A stretch of 64,000 nt of DNA from Umezawaea tangerina (GTDB lineage: Bacteria > Actinomycetota > Actinomycetes > Mycobacteriales > Pseudonocardiaceae), in assembly GCF_003002815.1 (NCBI RefSeq), contig NZ_PVTF01000012.1:1-64000 (forward strand), written 5' to 3'. Positions 10,351 to 18,647 of the stretch are shown piece by piece (position 1 is the stretch's first letter; each line of letters begins with the position of its first letter). The translations under genes and the position numbers were made by a program. The notes beneath the pieces were generated by a model, which worked only from the letters and a program-made list of their open reading frames with translations, made no database searches and had not been told where the DNA came from.

Positions 10351-11478
10351 GTGAGCAACCCGATGCACCGGCTGCGCCAGTACACCTGGGCCTCGTTGGG
10401 CATGGGTCCGGTCATGGTGCTGTGCGCCGGGGTGGTGGACCTCGGCCTGGTCCGGCACGGGCTCCTCACGACGGTCGGGCTCGCACTCGCGCTCGTCGTG
10501 GTCTTCGCGCAGCACACGAGGTACCTGCGGCTGGTGGTCCGCGGCACGGGTCCGGACGGCCGGTGGCCGGAGCACCTCGCGACGTTCGCGGTCGCGCTGG
10601 CGTCGTGGGGAGTGGTGTCGGCCTCCGCGTCGGGCAGCGGGCTGTGGTGCCTGGTGCCCGCCGCCGTGATCGGTCACGTGGTGCTGCTCACCCCGCGCCC
10701 CACCCGCTGGTACGTCGTGGTCGTGGGAACCGCGGCGACGATCGCCGTGGCGGCCGCGTGCCGCGGGGACTTCGGGCTCCCCGGCCTGCTCATGACCCTC
10801 ATCCCGGTGCTGACGCTGGTGTTCACCGACGTGCTGTCGCTGTGGTTCTGGCTGCTGGTCCAGGACCTCGACCGGGCGCACGACACGGCAAGGGCGCTCG
10901 CCGTGGCCGAGGAGCGGCTGCGATTCGCCGCGGACCTGCACGACATCCAGGGCCACCACCTCCAGGTCATCGCGCTGAAGGGCGAGCTCACCGAACGGCT
11001 CATCGGCCGCGACGACGAGACGGCCCGCAAGCACGCGGGCGAGATAGCCGACCTGGCGCGCACGGCGCTGGAGGAGACGCGCGGCGTCGTGCAGGGGTAC
11101 CGGCGGGCGAGCCTGGGCACCGAGATCACCAACGCGGTCGGGATCCTGGCCGCGGCGGGGATCACGACCAGCGTCGAGGGCGACGCGGGTGACGTGCCCG
11201 CACCGCTGCAGCCGCTGTTCGGCGCGCTGGTGCGGGAGGGGACGACGAACGTGCTGCGGCACAGCAGCGCACAACGGTGCACCGTGGCGATCTCGGTGCG
11301 GGAACGGGAAGTCCACGTGCGGTTGCACAACGACGGCGGGGCGGGCCGGTCGACGGCGGAGCCGGGGGCGGGACTGGCCGGTCTGCGGGAGCGGTTCGCC
11401 GCGGTCGGCGGCCGGGTCGAGGCGGGGGCGACCCCGGACGGGTTCGAGCTCGCCGGACGGGCAGGGGTGGGCCGGTGA
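10351..11478 (+). CDS. Sensor histidine kinase (NarL/DesK type, HisKA_3)
   Basis: A 375-residue kinase with an N-terminal half of several transmembrane segments and no large external domain, as in intramembrane-sensing kinases. The phosphoacceptor His is in the motif DLHDIQGHHLQ. The C-terminal ATPase domain has a degenerate N-box (REGTTNVLRHS) and a glycine-rich GAGLAGLRERF. The GTG start is followed by SNPMHRL. Its stop overlaps the GTG of the response regulator (GTGA). Signal and targets are unknown; the divergent ABC exporter is the obvious candidate regulon. Confidence 0.93.
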   Translation: MSNPMHRLRQYTWASLGMGPVMVLCAGVVDLGLVRHGLLTTVGLALALVVVFAQHTRYLRLVVRGTGPDGRWPEHLATFAVALASWGVVSASASGSGLWCLVPAAVIGHVVLLTPRPTRWYVVVVGTAATIAVAAACRGDFGLPGLLMTLIPVLTLVFTDVLSLWFWLLVQDLDRAHDTARALAVAEERLRFAADLHDIQGHHLQVIALKGELTERLIGRDDETARKHAGEIADLARTALEETRGVVQGYRRASLGTEITNAVGILAAAGITTSVEGDAGDVPAPLQPLFGALVREGTTNVLRHSSAQRCTVAISVREREVHVRLHNDGGAGRSTAEPGAGLAGLRERFAAVGGRVEAGATPDGFELAGRAGVGR

Positions 11479-12077
11479 TCCGGGTGGTGCTGGCCGACGA
11501 CGAGGACCTGATCCGGGGTGCGCTGGCGGCGCTGCTGGAACTGGAGGACGACATCACGGTCGTCGCGCAGGTGAGCGACGGGGACGCGGCGGTGGCCGCG
11601 GTGCGGGCGCACCGGCCGGACATCGCGGTGTTCGACCTGGAGATGCCGGGGCGCGACGGGGTGCGCGCCGCGGAGGCCGTGCGGGACGTCCCCGACCTCG
11701 TGGTGGTGCTCGTCACCCGGCACGCGCGGCCGGGCGTGTTGAAGCGCGCGCTGGCCGCCGGGGTGCGCGGATTCGTGCCGAAGACCACACCTGCGTCCCG
11801 GTTGGCGACGATCCTGAGGGACGTGCGGGCCGGGAGCAGGTACGTGGACTCGGAGATCGCGGCGGCCGCGTTGACGGAGGGTGCCTGCCCGCTCACCGCG
11901 CGCGAGCTCGAGGTGCTGCGGTACGCGCTGCCCGGCGGGCCGGTCGCGGGCATCGCGCGCGAGTCGAACCTGGCCGCCGGAACGGTGCGGAACTACCTCT
12001 CGTCGGCCATGATCAAACTCGACGTGAGCACCAGGCACGAAGCCGCCCGCCTGGCGTGGGAAGAGGGCTGGATCTGA
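11475..12077 (+). CDS. Response regulator, NarL/FixJ family
   Basis: A 200-residue DNA-binding partner of the preceding kinase. The receiver begins VIRVVLADDED, the phosphorylatable Asp is in AVFDLEMPG, and the conserved Thr and Lys are in LVTRHA and VPKTT. A LuxR-type helix-turn-helix follows (LTARELEVLRYA, IARESNLAAGTVRNYLSSA). The gene overlaps the kinase by four bases and ends at a strong hairpin. It is similar in architecture to the regulator at 40565-41170, and both are linked to an ABC exporter. Confidence 0.94.
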   Translation: MIRVVLADDEDLIRGALAALLELEDDITVVAQVSDGDAAVAAVRAHRPDIAVFDLEMPGRDGVRAAEAVRDVPDLVVVLVTRHARPGVLKRALAAGVRGFVPKTTPASRLATILRDVRAGSRYVDSEIAAAALTEGACPLTARELEVLRYALPGGPVAGIARESNLAAGTVRNYLSSAMIKLDVSTRHEAARLAWEEGWI

Positions 12078-12106
12078 CGGGGTCCCGCTCGAGGAGCGGG
12101 ACCCCG
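12078..12106. terminator. Hairpin terminator after the response regulator
   Basis: Arms CGGGGTCCCGCTC (12078-12090) and its perfect complement (12094-12106) surround a 3-nt loop. It lies between the response regulator gene and the convergent small gene at 12123-12320, so it can serve both. Confidence 0.85.
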
Positions 12107-12122
12107 CCAGCTCCACTAGCAG

Positions 12123-12320
12123 CTAAGAACGCTTGCCTTCCAAGGCTTCCAACCCGAGCATCTCCAGCAGTCGCTGGCAGTCGTCGGCGTTGTCGGCGTG
12201 ATCGGCCACCGTGCGGGCGGCCTTGCCGTTCTGGATCACCGTCTGGATCTTCTCGTCGGCGCGTGCCTCGGCCAACCGGTCGCGCTCACGCACAGGTCCG
12301 ATTCGTCGTTCCGTGATCAA
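12123..12320 (-). CDS. Small hypothetical protein (65 aa)
   Basis: A charged, Arg/Glu/Asp-rich 65-residue protein with no membrane segment or recognised domain. The start is TTG, preceded by AGGAG at good spacing, which is the main reason to accept it. The reading frame has normal actinomycete codon use. It lies about 170 bases downstream of the LAL regulator gene on the same strand and converges on the response regulator. I do not recognise a function. Confidence 0.55.
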   Translation of the reverse strand: MITERRIGPVRERDRLAEARADEKIQTVIQNGKAARTVADHADNADDCQRLLEMLGLEALEGKRS

Positions 12321-12491
12321 AGGTGCTCCTCATCCGGTTCCGGAATCGCCGCGGGGGAGAACGCGACTCCGGTTTGGCGCCCGCCCAACACCAGGTCAAG
12401 GTGTTGGCCGGTACCCACCGAGACTACGCCGTCGAGGTTGCGATGGGGAAACATCTGGCCGGATCGATACCTGCGGGTAACGTCGGACCGA

Positions 12492-15137
12492 TCACTCAGC
12501 GTGCAGATCGAGGTCCCGCAGCTGGCCGCGCGAGGTGACGCCGAGCTTCGGGAACATCCGGTACAGGTGCGAGCCGACGGTGCGCGGGCTCAGGTGCAGC
12601 CGCACGCCGATCTCCCGGTTGCTGAAGCCGACCGCGGCCAGCTGCGCGACCTGCAACTCCTGCGGGGTAAGGGATCCGGCCTCGTCACCGGTCCGCTGAA
12701 CCGATCCACCCGCGGCCCGCAGCTCGTTCCCGGCACGCCGGACCCACGCCGCCGCACCGATTCCGCGGTACAGCTCGACGGCGGTCTCCAGCTGGACGCG
12801 GGCCTCGACGGTCCGCTTGGCGCGCCGCAGCCACTCGCCGTAGAGCAGGCACGTCCTGGCGCGGATCGACGGCCGGTCCTGGCCGTCCTCAATGGACAGC
12901 GCGCGGCGGAAGTGCGGTTCGGGGTCGTCGCCCAGCAGCGCGCGGCAGTGGTGCAGCCGCTCCAGCGTCATCGCCCCGCCGCCCGCCCACCGCGCGAACA
13001 GGTCGAGGTGCTTCTCCCCGATCTCGGGCCTGCCGACCCGCACCGCCGCCTCGACCACGTCGGTGAGCGCGCCGAGCGTGATGAGCGGCTGGTCGCCCAG
13101 CCGGGACAGCCGGGCGAACGCCTCGACGGCGTCGCCTTCGCCCAGGGCGAGCGAGCCCAGCGCAGTCTGCGCGATGGTCGTGGCCAGGCGTTGGCGCAAC
13201 GGGCCCGCGATGGCCAACGCGCGCTCGGCCAGCCGCGTGCACTCGGCGGCGTCACCGCGTCCGGCGGCGAACCTGGCGAGCAGCGCCAGCAGGGTGGCCG
13301 TCCACCCGCGTTGCCCGGTCTCGTAGGAGAACGCGACCCCTTCCTCGGCGTGCGCGACGCCTTCGGTCCACAGCCCGAGCCGGTAGTCGATGTCGGCCTG
13401 GTAGTACAGGAGCTCCGGCAGCGCGCCGCTCGCGCCGACCGCCCGCAGCCGGGTGCCCGCGACCTCCGCGAGCTTGCGCGCCTGCCGCTGGTCGGGGCCG
13501 AGCCAGCCGATCACGGCCGCCCACATCCACGTGCGGCCGCCGCTCTCCGGATGGCTCGCGGCGAGCTCCTCCGGCAGCGCCCACAGCTCGCGCGGCGTGA
13601 TCTCGCCGTTCCCCAACGCCTTCGCCGCCCGCAGCGTCGCCGGTGAGCAGGCGAGCCCGGCGATCCGCTCGGTGGCGTCGAGCGCCGCGCCCATGTCGCC
13701 CGCGATGAACGCCGCACCGGAGGCGAGCGTGAACGTCCACGCGGCTTCCTCGGGGTCGGTCTCCGCCATCAGCTCGGCGCACCGCACGAGGTGGCTGTGC
13801 GCCACGGCCGGATCCCCGCTGTACAGCTCGATCGTCCCGTTGAGCTGGGCCAGGGTGACCGCCGGGACGGGGTCGGCCATCACCTCGTCCACCAGCGTCC
13901 TGGCCACCTCCGGCTGCCCCGAGTTCAGCGCGACGAACGCGGCGGTGACCAGCCTGCGGCGGCGGCCGTCGGCGGTCTCGCTCAGGTGCGCTGCCCGGCG
14001 CAGCACCGACACCGCCGCGGCCTCCCCGCCCCGGCGGCGGGCCGCGTCCGCACTGCGCTCCACGGCGTCGGCCAGCTCCTCGTCCGGTGCCGTCGCGGCG
14101 ACCGCGCGGTGCCAGGTCGCCCGGTCGGTGTGCACGCCGAGCTGTTCGGCGACGGCCAGGTGCGCGGCTCGGCGGCGGTGGAACGTGGCTTCGGCGTAGA
14201 CCGCGGACCGGACCAGCGGGTGCCGGAACCGCAGCTCCGCGCCCACCACGGCGAGCAGCCCGGAGTCCTCCGCGGCGCCCAGCGCGTCGTCGGGCAGGCC
14301 GAGCCGCGCGGCCGCGCCGAGCACGGTGTCCAGCTGCCCGGTGTCCTCGGCCGCGGCGACCAGCAGCAGCTCGCGGGCCGCGGCGGGCAGCGCGTCGGCC
14401 CGGCGCAGGAAAGCCTTGCGCACGCGGGCACCCAGCGGCACGGTGCCGGTCAGCGCGAAGTCCGCCACGAGCAGGCTCGGGTCGTCGTGGGCCGCGAGCT
14501 CCACCAGGGCAAGGGGATTCCCGCCCGTGGCGGCGAGCAGCGCGTCGCTCGGCCACTCCCAGCCGTGGTCGGCCAGCAGCCGCGCCGCGTCCGGCTTGGG
14601 CAGCCCGGCCAGCTCCAGCCGCGGCAGGTCGGAGGTGTCCACTGTGGAGTCCCGGACCGCCAGCAGCACGACCACCGGATCGGTCACCAGCCTGCGGCAG
14701 GCGAACAGCAGCGCCGCGGCCGACGCCCGGTCCACCCACTGGAGGTCGTCCACCACGACGAGCAGCGGCCGTTCCGCCGCCGCCAGGCCGAGCAGCGTGA
14801 CCAGTGCCGCCGACACGACGAAGTCCGACGCCGGGGCGTCGGTGACGCCGAGCGCCCCGCGCAGCGCGTCGGCCTGCGCGGCGGGCAGCGCGTCCACGTG
14901 CCGCAGGACCGGGCGGAGCAGCTGGTGCAGCCCGCTGAACGCCTGCGCCACCTCCGACTCCACCCCCGCGCACCCCAGCACGAGCATCCCGGCCGCCCCG
15001 GCGACCGCGTCCCGCAACAACGTGCTCTTGCCGATCCCGGCCTCGCCGCGCAGCACCAGCACCCCGCTGTCACCGGCCAGCGCGTCCGCCAGCAGGACCG
15101 CGATCGCGTCCCGCTCCGCCCGACGCCCGTGGATCAC
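12492..15137 (-). CDS. LAL-type LuxR transcriptional regulator
   Basis: An 881-residue regulator of the large ATP-binding LuxR class. It has an N-terminal ATPase with Walker A RGEAGIGKST near residue 28 and Walker B VVVDDLQWVD, a long helical TPR-like middle, and a C-terminal LuxR helix-turn-helix (LTPQELQVAQLA, SNREIGVRLHLSPRTVGSHLYR). Such proteins often act as pathway-specific activators in polyketide clusters, so a role for the PKS on the left is plausible. The GTG start lies only nine bases from repeat element copy 2, and no good ribosome-binding site is visible, so expression may depend on the element. Confidence 0.93.
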   Translation of the reverse strand: MIHGRRAERDAIAVLLADALAGDSGVLVLRGEAGIGKSTLLRDAVAGAAGMLVLGCAGVESEVAQAFSGLHQLLRPVLRHVDALPAAQADALRGALGVTDAPASDFVVSAALVTLLGLAAAERPLLVVVDDLQWVDRASAAALLFACRRLVTDPVVVLLAVRDSTVDTSDLPRLELAGLPKPDAARLLADHGWEWPSDALLAATGGNPLALVELAAHDDPSLLVADFALTGTVPLGARVRKAFLRRADALPAAARELLLVAAAEDTGQLDTVLGAAARLGLPDDALGAAEDSGLLAVVGAELRFRHPLVRSAVYAEATFHRRRAAHLAVAEQLGVHTDRATWHRAVAATAPDEELADAVERSADAARRRGGEAAAVSVLRRAAHLSETADGRRRRLVTAAFVALNSGQPEVARTLVDEVMADPVPAVTLAQLNGTIELYSGDPAVAHSHLVRCAELMAETDPEEAAWTFTLASGAAFIAGDMGAALDATERIAGLACSPATLRAAKALGNGEITPRELWALPEELAASHPESGGRTWMWAAVIGWLGPDQRQARKLAEVAGTRLRAVGASGALPELLYYQADIDYRLGLWTEGVAHAEEGVAFSYETGQRGWTATLLALLARFAAGRGDAAECTRLAERALAIAGPLRQRLATTIAQTALGSLALGEGDAVEAFARLSRLGDQPLITLGALTDVVEAAVRVGRPEIGEKHLDLFARWAGGGAMTLERLHHCRALLGDDPEPHFRRALSIEDGQDRPSIRARTCLLYGEWLRRAKRTVEARVQLETAVELYRGIGAAAWVRRAGNELRAAGGSVQRTGDEAGSLTPQELQVAQLAAVGFSNREIGVRLHLSPRTVGSHLYRMFPKLGVTSRGQLRDLDLHAE

Positions 15138-15146
15138 GCACCGACT

Positions 15147-15223
15147 CTAGGGCGTGTATCGAGGTCCGTGTTCGCGGTAGCCGGGCCGACTCCCATCGAA
15201 CGAGACTTCGACACACGCCCTAG
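15147..15223 (-). mobile_element. MITE-like inverted-repeat element, copy 2 (77 bp)
   Basis: The compact form of the element seen at 8465-8633, in opposite orientation. It is bounded by CTAG, with terminal repeats that agree at 18 of 20 positions. It lacks the 93-bp hairpin of copy 1. It occupies the space immediately upstream of the LAL regulator start, where a promoter or ribosome-binding site would be expected. It may have replaced, or may supply, that control region. Confidence 0.8.
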
Positions 15224-15311
15224 CGCGACTGCAGTCGGTTTGACCGAAGCGCGGGCGGCGGTGCACCGGCGACGCTGACCTCCGGTTGCCACAAGGGGGA
15301 GATGATCGATC

Positions 15312-15989
15312 GTGAGTACCGCAGTGACGTGGTGGCGGCGGCCGTGGGTGGTGCCGCTGGCGGTGGTGACGGTGGCGTTCCTGGCGTTCTCGCTGCCGCC
15401 CTACCTGACGCTGGATCCCGCCAAGGCCCGACTGCCGATCAGCCCGGACGCGCCCGGCCAGTACCCGTTGCTGGTGCTGCACATCCTGTTCGGGTCGGTC
15501 GCGCTGGTCGCGAGCTGCCTGCAGGTGTGGCCGTGGTTCCGCGCCCGCTTCCGGGTGGCGCACCGCCGGATCGGCCGGGCCTACGTGTTCGCCGGGGTGC
15601 TGCCGTCGGCCGTGCTGGCGATCCCGACGTCGGTCTACGGCCACACCGGACCGGTCGGAGCCACCGGCAACGTGCTGCTGGCCGTGCTGTGGCTGGCCAC
15701 CACGGCCGTGGGGTTCCGGATGGCCCGCGAGCGGCGGTTCGCGGAGCACCGCCGGTGGATGATCCGCAGCTTCGCGCTCGGCATGTCCATCGTGGCCAAC
15801 CGGGTGTGGCTCGTGGTGCTGATGATCGCGTTCCTGCCCGCGGGGGCGGGCGAGGCGGAGATGGCCGCGGCGACGCAGCAGGCGGCCGTCGTCTCCATCT
15901 GGGCGAGCTGGGTCGTCAACCTGCTCGTCGCCGAGTGGTGGATCGCCCGGAGCCGGAAGAAGAAGCGCCAACCGGTGGGCGTTTCGTAG
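15312..15989 (+). CDS. DUF2306 family membrane protein
   Basis: A 225-residue integral membrane protein with about six hydrophobic segments. Conserved basic patches (AHRRIGRAYV and EHRRWMIRS) are typical of the DUF2306 family, whose function is unknown. The GTG start has AAGGGGGA 11 bases upstream. The C-terminus ends in a basic tail (RSRKKKRQP), consistent with a cytoplasmic end. It is followed closely by the glyoxalase-like gene, although a palindrome between them suggests separate control. Confidence 0.85.
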   Translation: MSTAVTWWRRPWVVPLAVVTVAFLAFSLPPYLTLDPAKARLPISPDAPGQYPLLVLHILFGSVALVASCLQVWPWFRARFRVAHRRIGRAYVFAGVLPSAVLAIPTSVYGHTGPVGATGNVLLAVLWLATTAVGFRMARERRFAEHRRWMIRSFALGMSIVANRVWLVVLMIAFLPAGAGEAEMAAATQQAAVVSIWASWVVNLLVAEWWIARSRKKKRQPVGVS

Positions 15990-15998
15990 TACCGTGTC

Positions 15999-16016
15999 CC
16001 ATTCAAACTTGAATGG
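15999..16016. promoter_or_regulatory. 18-bp palindrome upstream of the glyoxalase-like gene
   Basis: CCATTCAA-AC-TTGAATGG forms two perfect 8-bp arms around a 2-base centre. It is AT-rich in very GC-rich surroundings and lies just before the GTG start at 16025, where a repressor would block transcription or initiation. The regulator is not identified. Confidence 0.55.
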
Positions 16017-16024
16017 GGGACGAC

Positions 16025-16732
16025 GTGGCGGAACGCACCATCCCGATCCTGCCCTGCCGGTCGATCGACGAGGTCCTGGACTTCTACCAGGCCATCGGCT
16101 TCGAGGTGACCTACCGGCAGAAGGTCCCGAACACCTACGCGATCGTCCGGCGGGGTGGGATCGAGCTCCAGTTCTTCGTGCTCAAGGCCGTCGACCCGGC
16201 CAACTCCTACAGCACCTGCTACGTCCTGACCTCGGACGTCGACGACCTCTACCGGTCGTTCCGCGACGGCATTCGCGCCGCCACCGGACGGGTGCCGCTG
16301 CGGGGCGTGCCGCGGATCGGCGCGCTCAAGGACATGTCCTACGGGGTCCGCCAGTTCGTGATGACCGACCCCGGCGGCAACATGATCCGCATCGGCCAGC
16401 CGCTCGACGCCCCCGCCGCCGACGCGCCCGTGGACCGCCTCGACCGCGCCCTGCGCACCGCGATCCTGCTCGGCGACTCGAAGGAGGACCCGCTCGCGGC
16501 GGCCCGCACGCTCGACCGGGCCCTCGACGCCGCCGAGCCCACCTCACCCACGACCTTGTTCCGCGCCCTGGTCTTCCGCGCCGACCTGGCCCTGCGGCTG
16601 GACGACCGCCCGCTCGCCGCCACCGTGCTGAGCCGCGCCGACGCCGTCCCCCTCACCGACACCGACCGGGCGACCCTCGTCGACGACCTCACCCGCGCAC
16701 GGGACCTGCGCACCGACCTCGCCGTCACCTGA
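16025..16732 (+). CDS. VOC (glyoxalase/bleomycin-resistance) protein with C-terminal helical extension
   Basis: The first about 125 residues form a vicinal-oxygen-chelate domain (IPILPCRSIDEVLDFYQ, IELQFF, FVMTDPGGNMIRIGQP), typical of small-molecule binding or resistance proteins. About 100 further residues are helical and rich in Asp, Arg and Ala (LAAARTLDRALDAA, RALVFRADLALRLD), which suggests TPR-like packing and is unusual for this family. GTG at 16025 is preceded by GGGGGA. An ATG at 16013 is also in frame but lies inside the palindrome. The 3' end overlaps the convergent LysR gene by eight bases. Confidence 0.85.
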   Translation: MAERTIPILPCRSIDEVLDFYQAIGFEVTYRQKVPNTYAIVRRGGIELQFFVLKAVDPANSYSTCYVLTSDVDDLYRSFRDGIRAATGRVPLRGVPRIGALKDMSYGVRQFVMTDPGGNMIRIGQPLDAPAADAPVDRLDRALRTAILLGDSKEDPLAAARTLDRALDAAEPTSPTTLFRALVFRADLALRLDDRPLAATVLSRADAVPLTDTDRATLVDDLTRARDLRTDLAVT

Positions 16733-17612
16733 GGTCGGCGAGGTGCGACCGGGCCGCCTCGCGGAACGCGGCGACCAGCAGGCTCCGCTCGCCCTCCCGC
16801 GTGGCGACCAGCACCCGACACGGCTCGATCCCCTCCACCGGGACGGCCACGACGTCGTCCCTGGTCAGCGGGCGTCCGGGGGCGAGCGCCAGCGCCTGCC
16901 CCGCCGCGACCGCCTCCAGCTTGTCCGCGTGCGCGTCGACCAGCAGCCCGTCCGGCGCCGCCCGCCCGTCCGGCCTCGGGTCCACCCGCCAGAACGCGTC
17001 GTAGGCCGCGTCGGCGTACCGGACCAGCGGCTCGTCCGCGAAGTCGTCGAGCCGCACCGACTCCTTGCCCGCCAACCGGTGGTCGGCCGGCACCAGCAGC
17101 ACCCGCTGCTCCTCGCGCAGCACCACCACGTCCAGCCCGTCCGTCGGGAACGGCGCCCGCGCCACGGCCACGTCGACCCGGTGCTCCAGCAGCGCCGGGC
17201 GCACCTCGCTCCAGTCCAGGTGCGACGTGCGCACCTCCGCGTCGGGACGGCGTGCCCTCAGCTCCCGCACCGCCGCCGTCACGACGAGCCCGCCCGCGTA
17301 CCCCACCGCGACCGCGCTCGGCACCGCCGCGGCCCGCGCCTTCGCCGCCGCCACCTCCGCCGCCCGCAGCAGCGCCTTCGCCTGCGGCAGGAACGCCACC
17401 CCCGCCGCCGTGAGCCCGCTGCCCCGCGTCGTGCGCTCCAGCAGCCGCACGCCCAACCGCTCCTCCAGCCGGTGCACCTGCCTGCTCAACGCGGGCTGCG
17501 CCACCCCCAGCACGGCGGCCGCCCGGTGGAAGGTCCCCTGCTCCGCCACGACCGTGAAGTACCGCACCAGCCGGAGGTCGAGGTCCACCGGTGCCGCCGG
17601 GAATCCGGGCAT
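16725..17612 (-). CDS. LysR family transcriptional regulator
   Basis: A 295-residue regulator with an N-terminal winged helix-turn-helix (VRYFTVVAEQGTFHRAAAVL, AQPALSRQVHRLEE) and a C-terminal periplasmic-binding-like effector domain. The start MPGFPAAP was chosen because it leaves the T-N11-A box at 17631-17645 in the intergenic region; in-frame upstream codons would run through it. It is divergent from the epimerase gene at 17733, the classic layout in which a LysR protein controls its neighbour in response to a small effector. Confidence 0.93.
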   Translation of the reverse strand: MPGFPAAPVDLDLRLVRYFTVVAEQGTFHRAAAVLGVAQPALSRQVHRLEERLGVRLLERTTRGSGLTAAGVAFLPQAKALLRAAEVAAAKARAAAVPSAVAVGYAGGLVVTAAVRELRARRPDAEVRTSHLDWSEVRPALLEHRVDVAVARAPFPTDGLDVVVLREEQRVLLVPADHRLAGKESVRLDDFADEPLVRYADAAYDAFWRVDPRPDGRAAPDGLLVDAHADKLEAVAAGQALALAPGRPLTRDDVVAVPVEGIEPCRVLVATREGERSLLVAAFREAARSHLADLR

Positions 17613-17630
17613 CCCCGAATCGTACGCGCG

Positions 17631-17645
17631 ATGCCCATTCGGCAT
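17631..17645. promoter_or_regulatory. LysR-type T-N11-A operator
   Basis: ATGCC-CATTC-GGCAT is a perfect 5-bp inverted repeat with five bases between the arms and fits the T-N11-A rule of LysR binding sites. It lies 18 bases upstream of the lysR start and about 90 bases upstream of the divergent epimerase start. Confidence 0.65.
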
Positions 17646-17665
17646 CACCGAAGCGGAAACGGGTC

Positions 17666-17696
17666 TTGGACGAACCGCATTCCCAGTTCCTACGGT
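17666..17696 (+). promoter_or_regulatory. Possible promoter of the epimerase gene
   Basis: TTGGAC (17666-17671) and TACGGT (17691-17696) resemble -35 and -10 boxes, with a rather long 19-base spacer. They lie downstream of the LysR box and 37 bases before the ATG. Confidence 0.35.
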
Positions 17697-17732
17697 GGAA
17701 GCACAAACCCCGACCGGCAAAGGAATTCCCCC

Positions 17733-18635
17733 ATGCGCGTGTTCGTCCCTGGTGCGACCGGCTACATCGGCTCCGCGGTGGTCCGCGAGCTCCTCACCGC
17801 AGGCCACCGGGTTCTCGGCCTCGCCCGTTCGGACGCCTCCGCCGCGGCCCTGACCAGGGCGGGGGCCGACGTGCACCGCGGCGACGTCGAAGACCTGGAC
17901 AGCCTCCGCGCGGGCACCGCGGCCGCCGACGGCGTCGTCTACACCGCCAACAAGCACATCTCCGAAACCACGGACTCGGCACAACGGGCGAAAGTGGAAC
18001 TGACCGCCGTCGACACCATCGGCGCCGAACTGGCGGGCACCGGAAAGCCCTTCGTGGTCACCTCGGGGGTGATCGGCCGCACGCCGGGACAGCTGCTCAC
18101 CGAGGACGTCCCCGCCGCCCCCACCCCGCTGACCGCCCTGCGGCTCCCCGTCGAGCGGTCCGTCCTGGCCATGGCCGACCACGACGTCCGCGCGTCCTCG
18201 CTGTGCCTGGCACCGACCGTGCACGGCGAGGGCGACTCCCGCGGCTTCATCTCGTTGCTGAGCGCCACCGCCCGCAGGACCGGGGTGTCCGCCTTCGTCG
18301 GCGACGGCGCCAACCGCTGGTCCGCCGTGCACCGCGACGACGCCGCCGTCCTGTTCCGCTTGGCCCTCGAGTCCGCCCCGGCGGGCACCCGCCTGCACGC
18401 CGTCGCGGAGGAAGGCGTGCCGCTGAAGGACATCGCGGAAGCCATCGCCCGCGACCTCGACCTCCCGACGGCGAGCCTCACGACCGAGGAGGCGACCTCG
18501 CACTTCGGGTTCCTCGCCCCGCTGGTCGCACTGGACAACCCGACGTCGAGCGCGCTCACCAGGGCCCGCTTCGGCTGGCGACCGACGGGGCCCGACCTGA
18601 TCGCCGACATCGACGCGGGCCACTACTCCGCCTGA
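17733..18635 (+). CDS. NAD-dependent epimerase/dehydratase (extended SDR)
   Basis: A 300-residue Rossmann-fold protein with the N-terminal cofactor motif GATGYIGSAV. It belongs to the group of atypical or extended SDRs annotated as NAD-dependent epimerase/dehydratase family. The usual Ser-Tyr-Lys catalytic set is not evident: the segment around TSGVIG replaces the common S...YxxxK arrangement, so the chemistry is uncertain. AAAGGA lies nine bases before the ATG. Control by the divergent LysR protein is likely. It converges on the ATPase-LuxR gene with 12 bases between stops. Confidence 0.85.
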   Translation: MRVFVPGATGYIGSAVVRELLTAGHRVLGLARSDASAAALTRAGADVHRGDVEDLDSLRAGTAAADGVVYTANKHISETTDSAQRAKVELTAVDTIGAELAGTGKPFVVTSGVIGRTPGQLLTEDVPAAPTPLTALRLPVERSVLAMADHDVRASSLCLAPTVHGEGDSRGFISLLSATARRTGVSAFVGDGANRWSAVHRDDAAVLFRLALESAPAGTRLHAVAEEGVPLKDIAEAIARDLDLPTASLTTEEATSHFGFLAPLVALDNPTSSALTRARFGWRPTGPDLIADIDAGHYSA

Positions 18636-18647
18636 CCGCGGCCCCGG

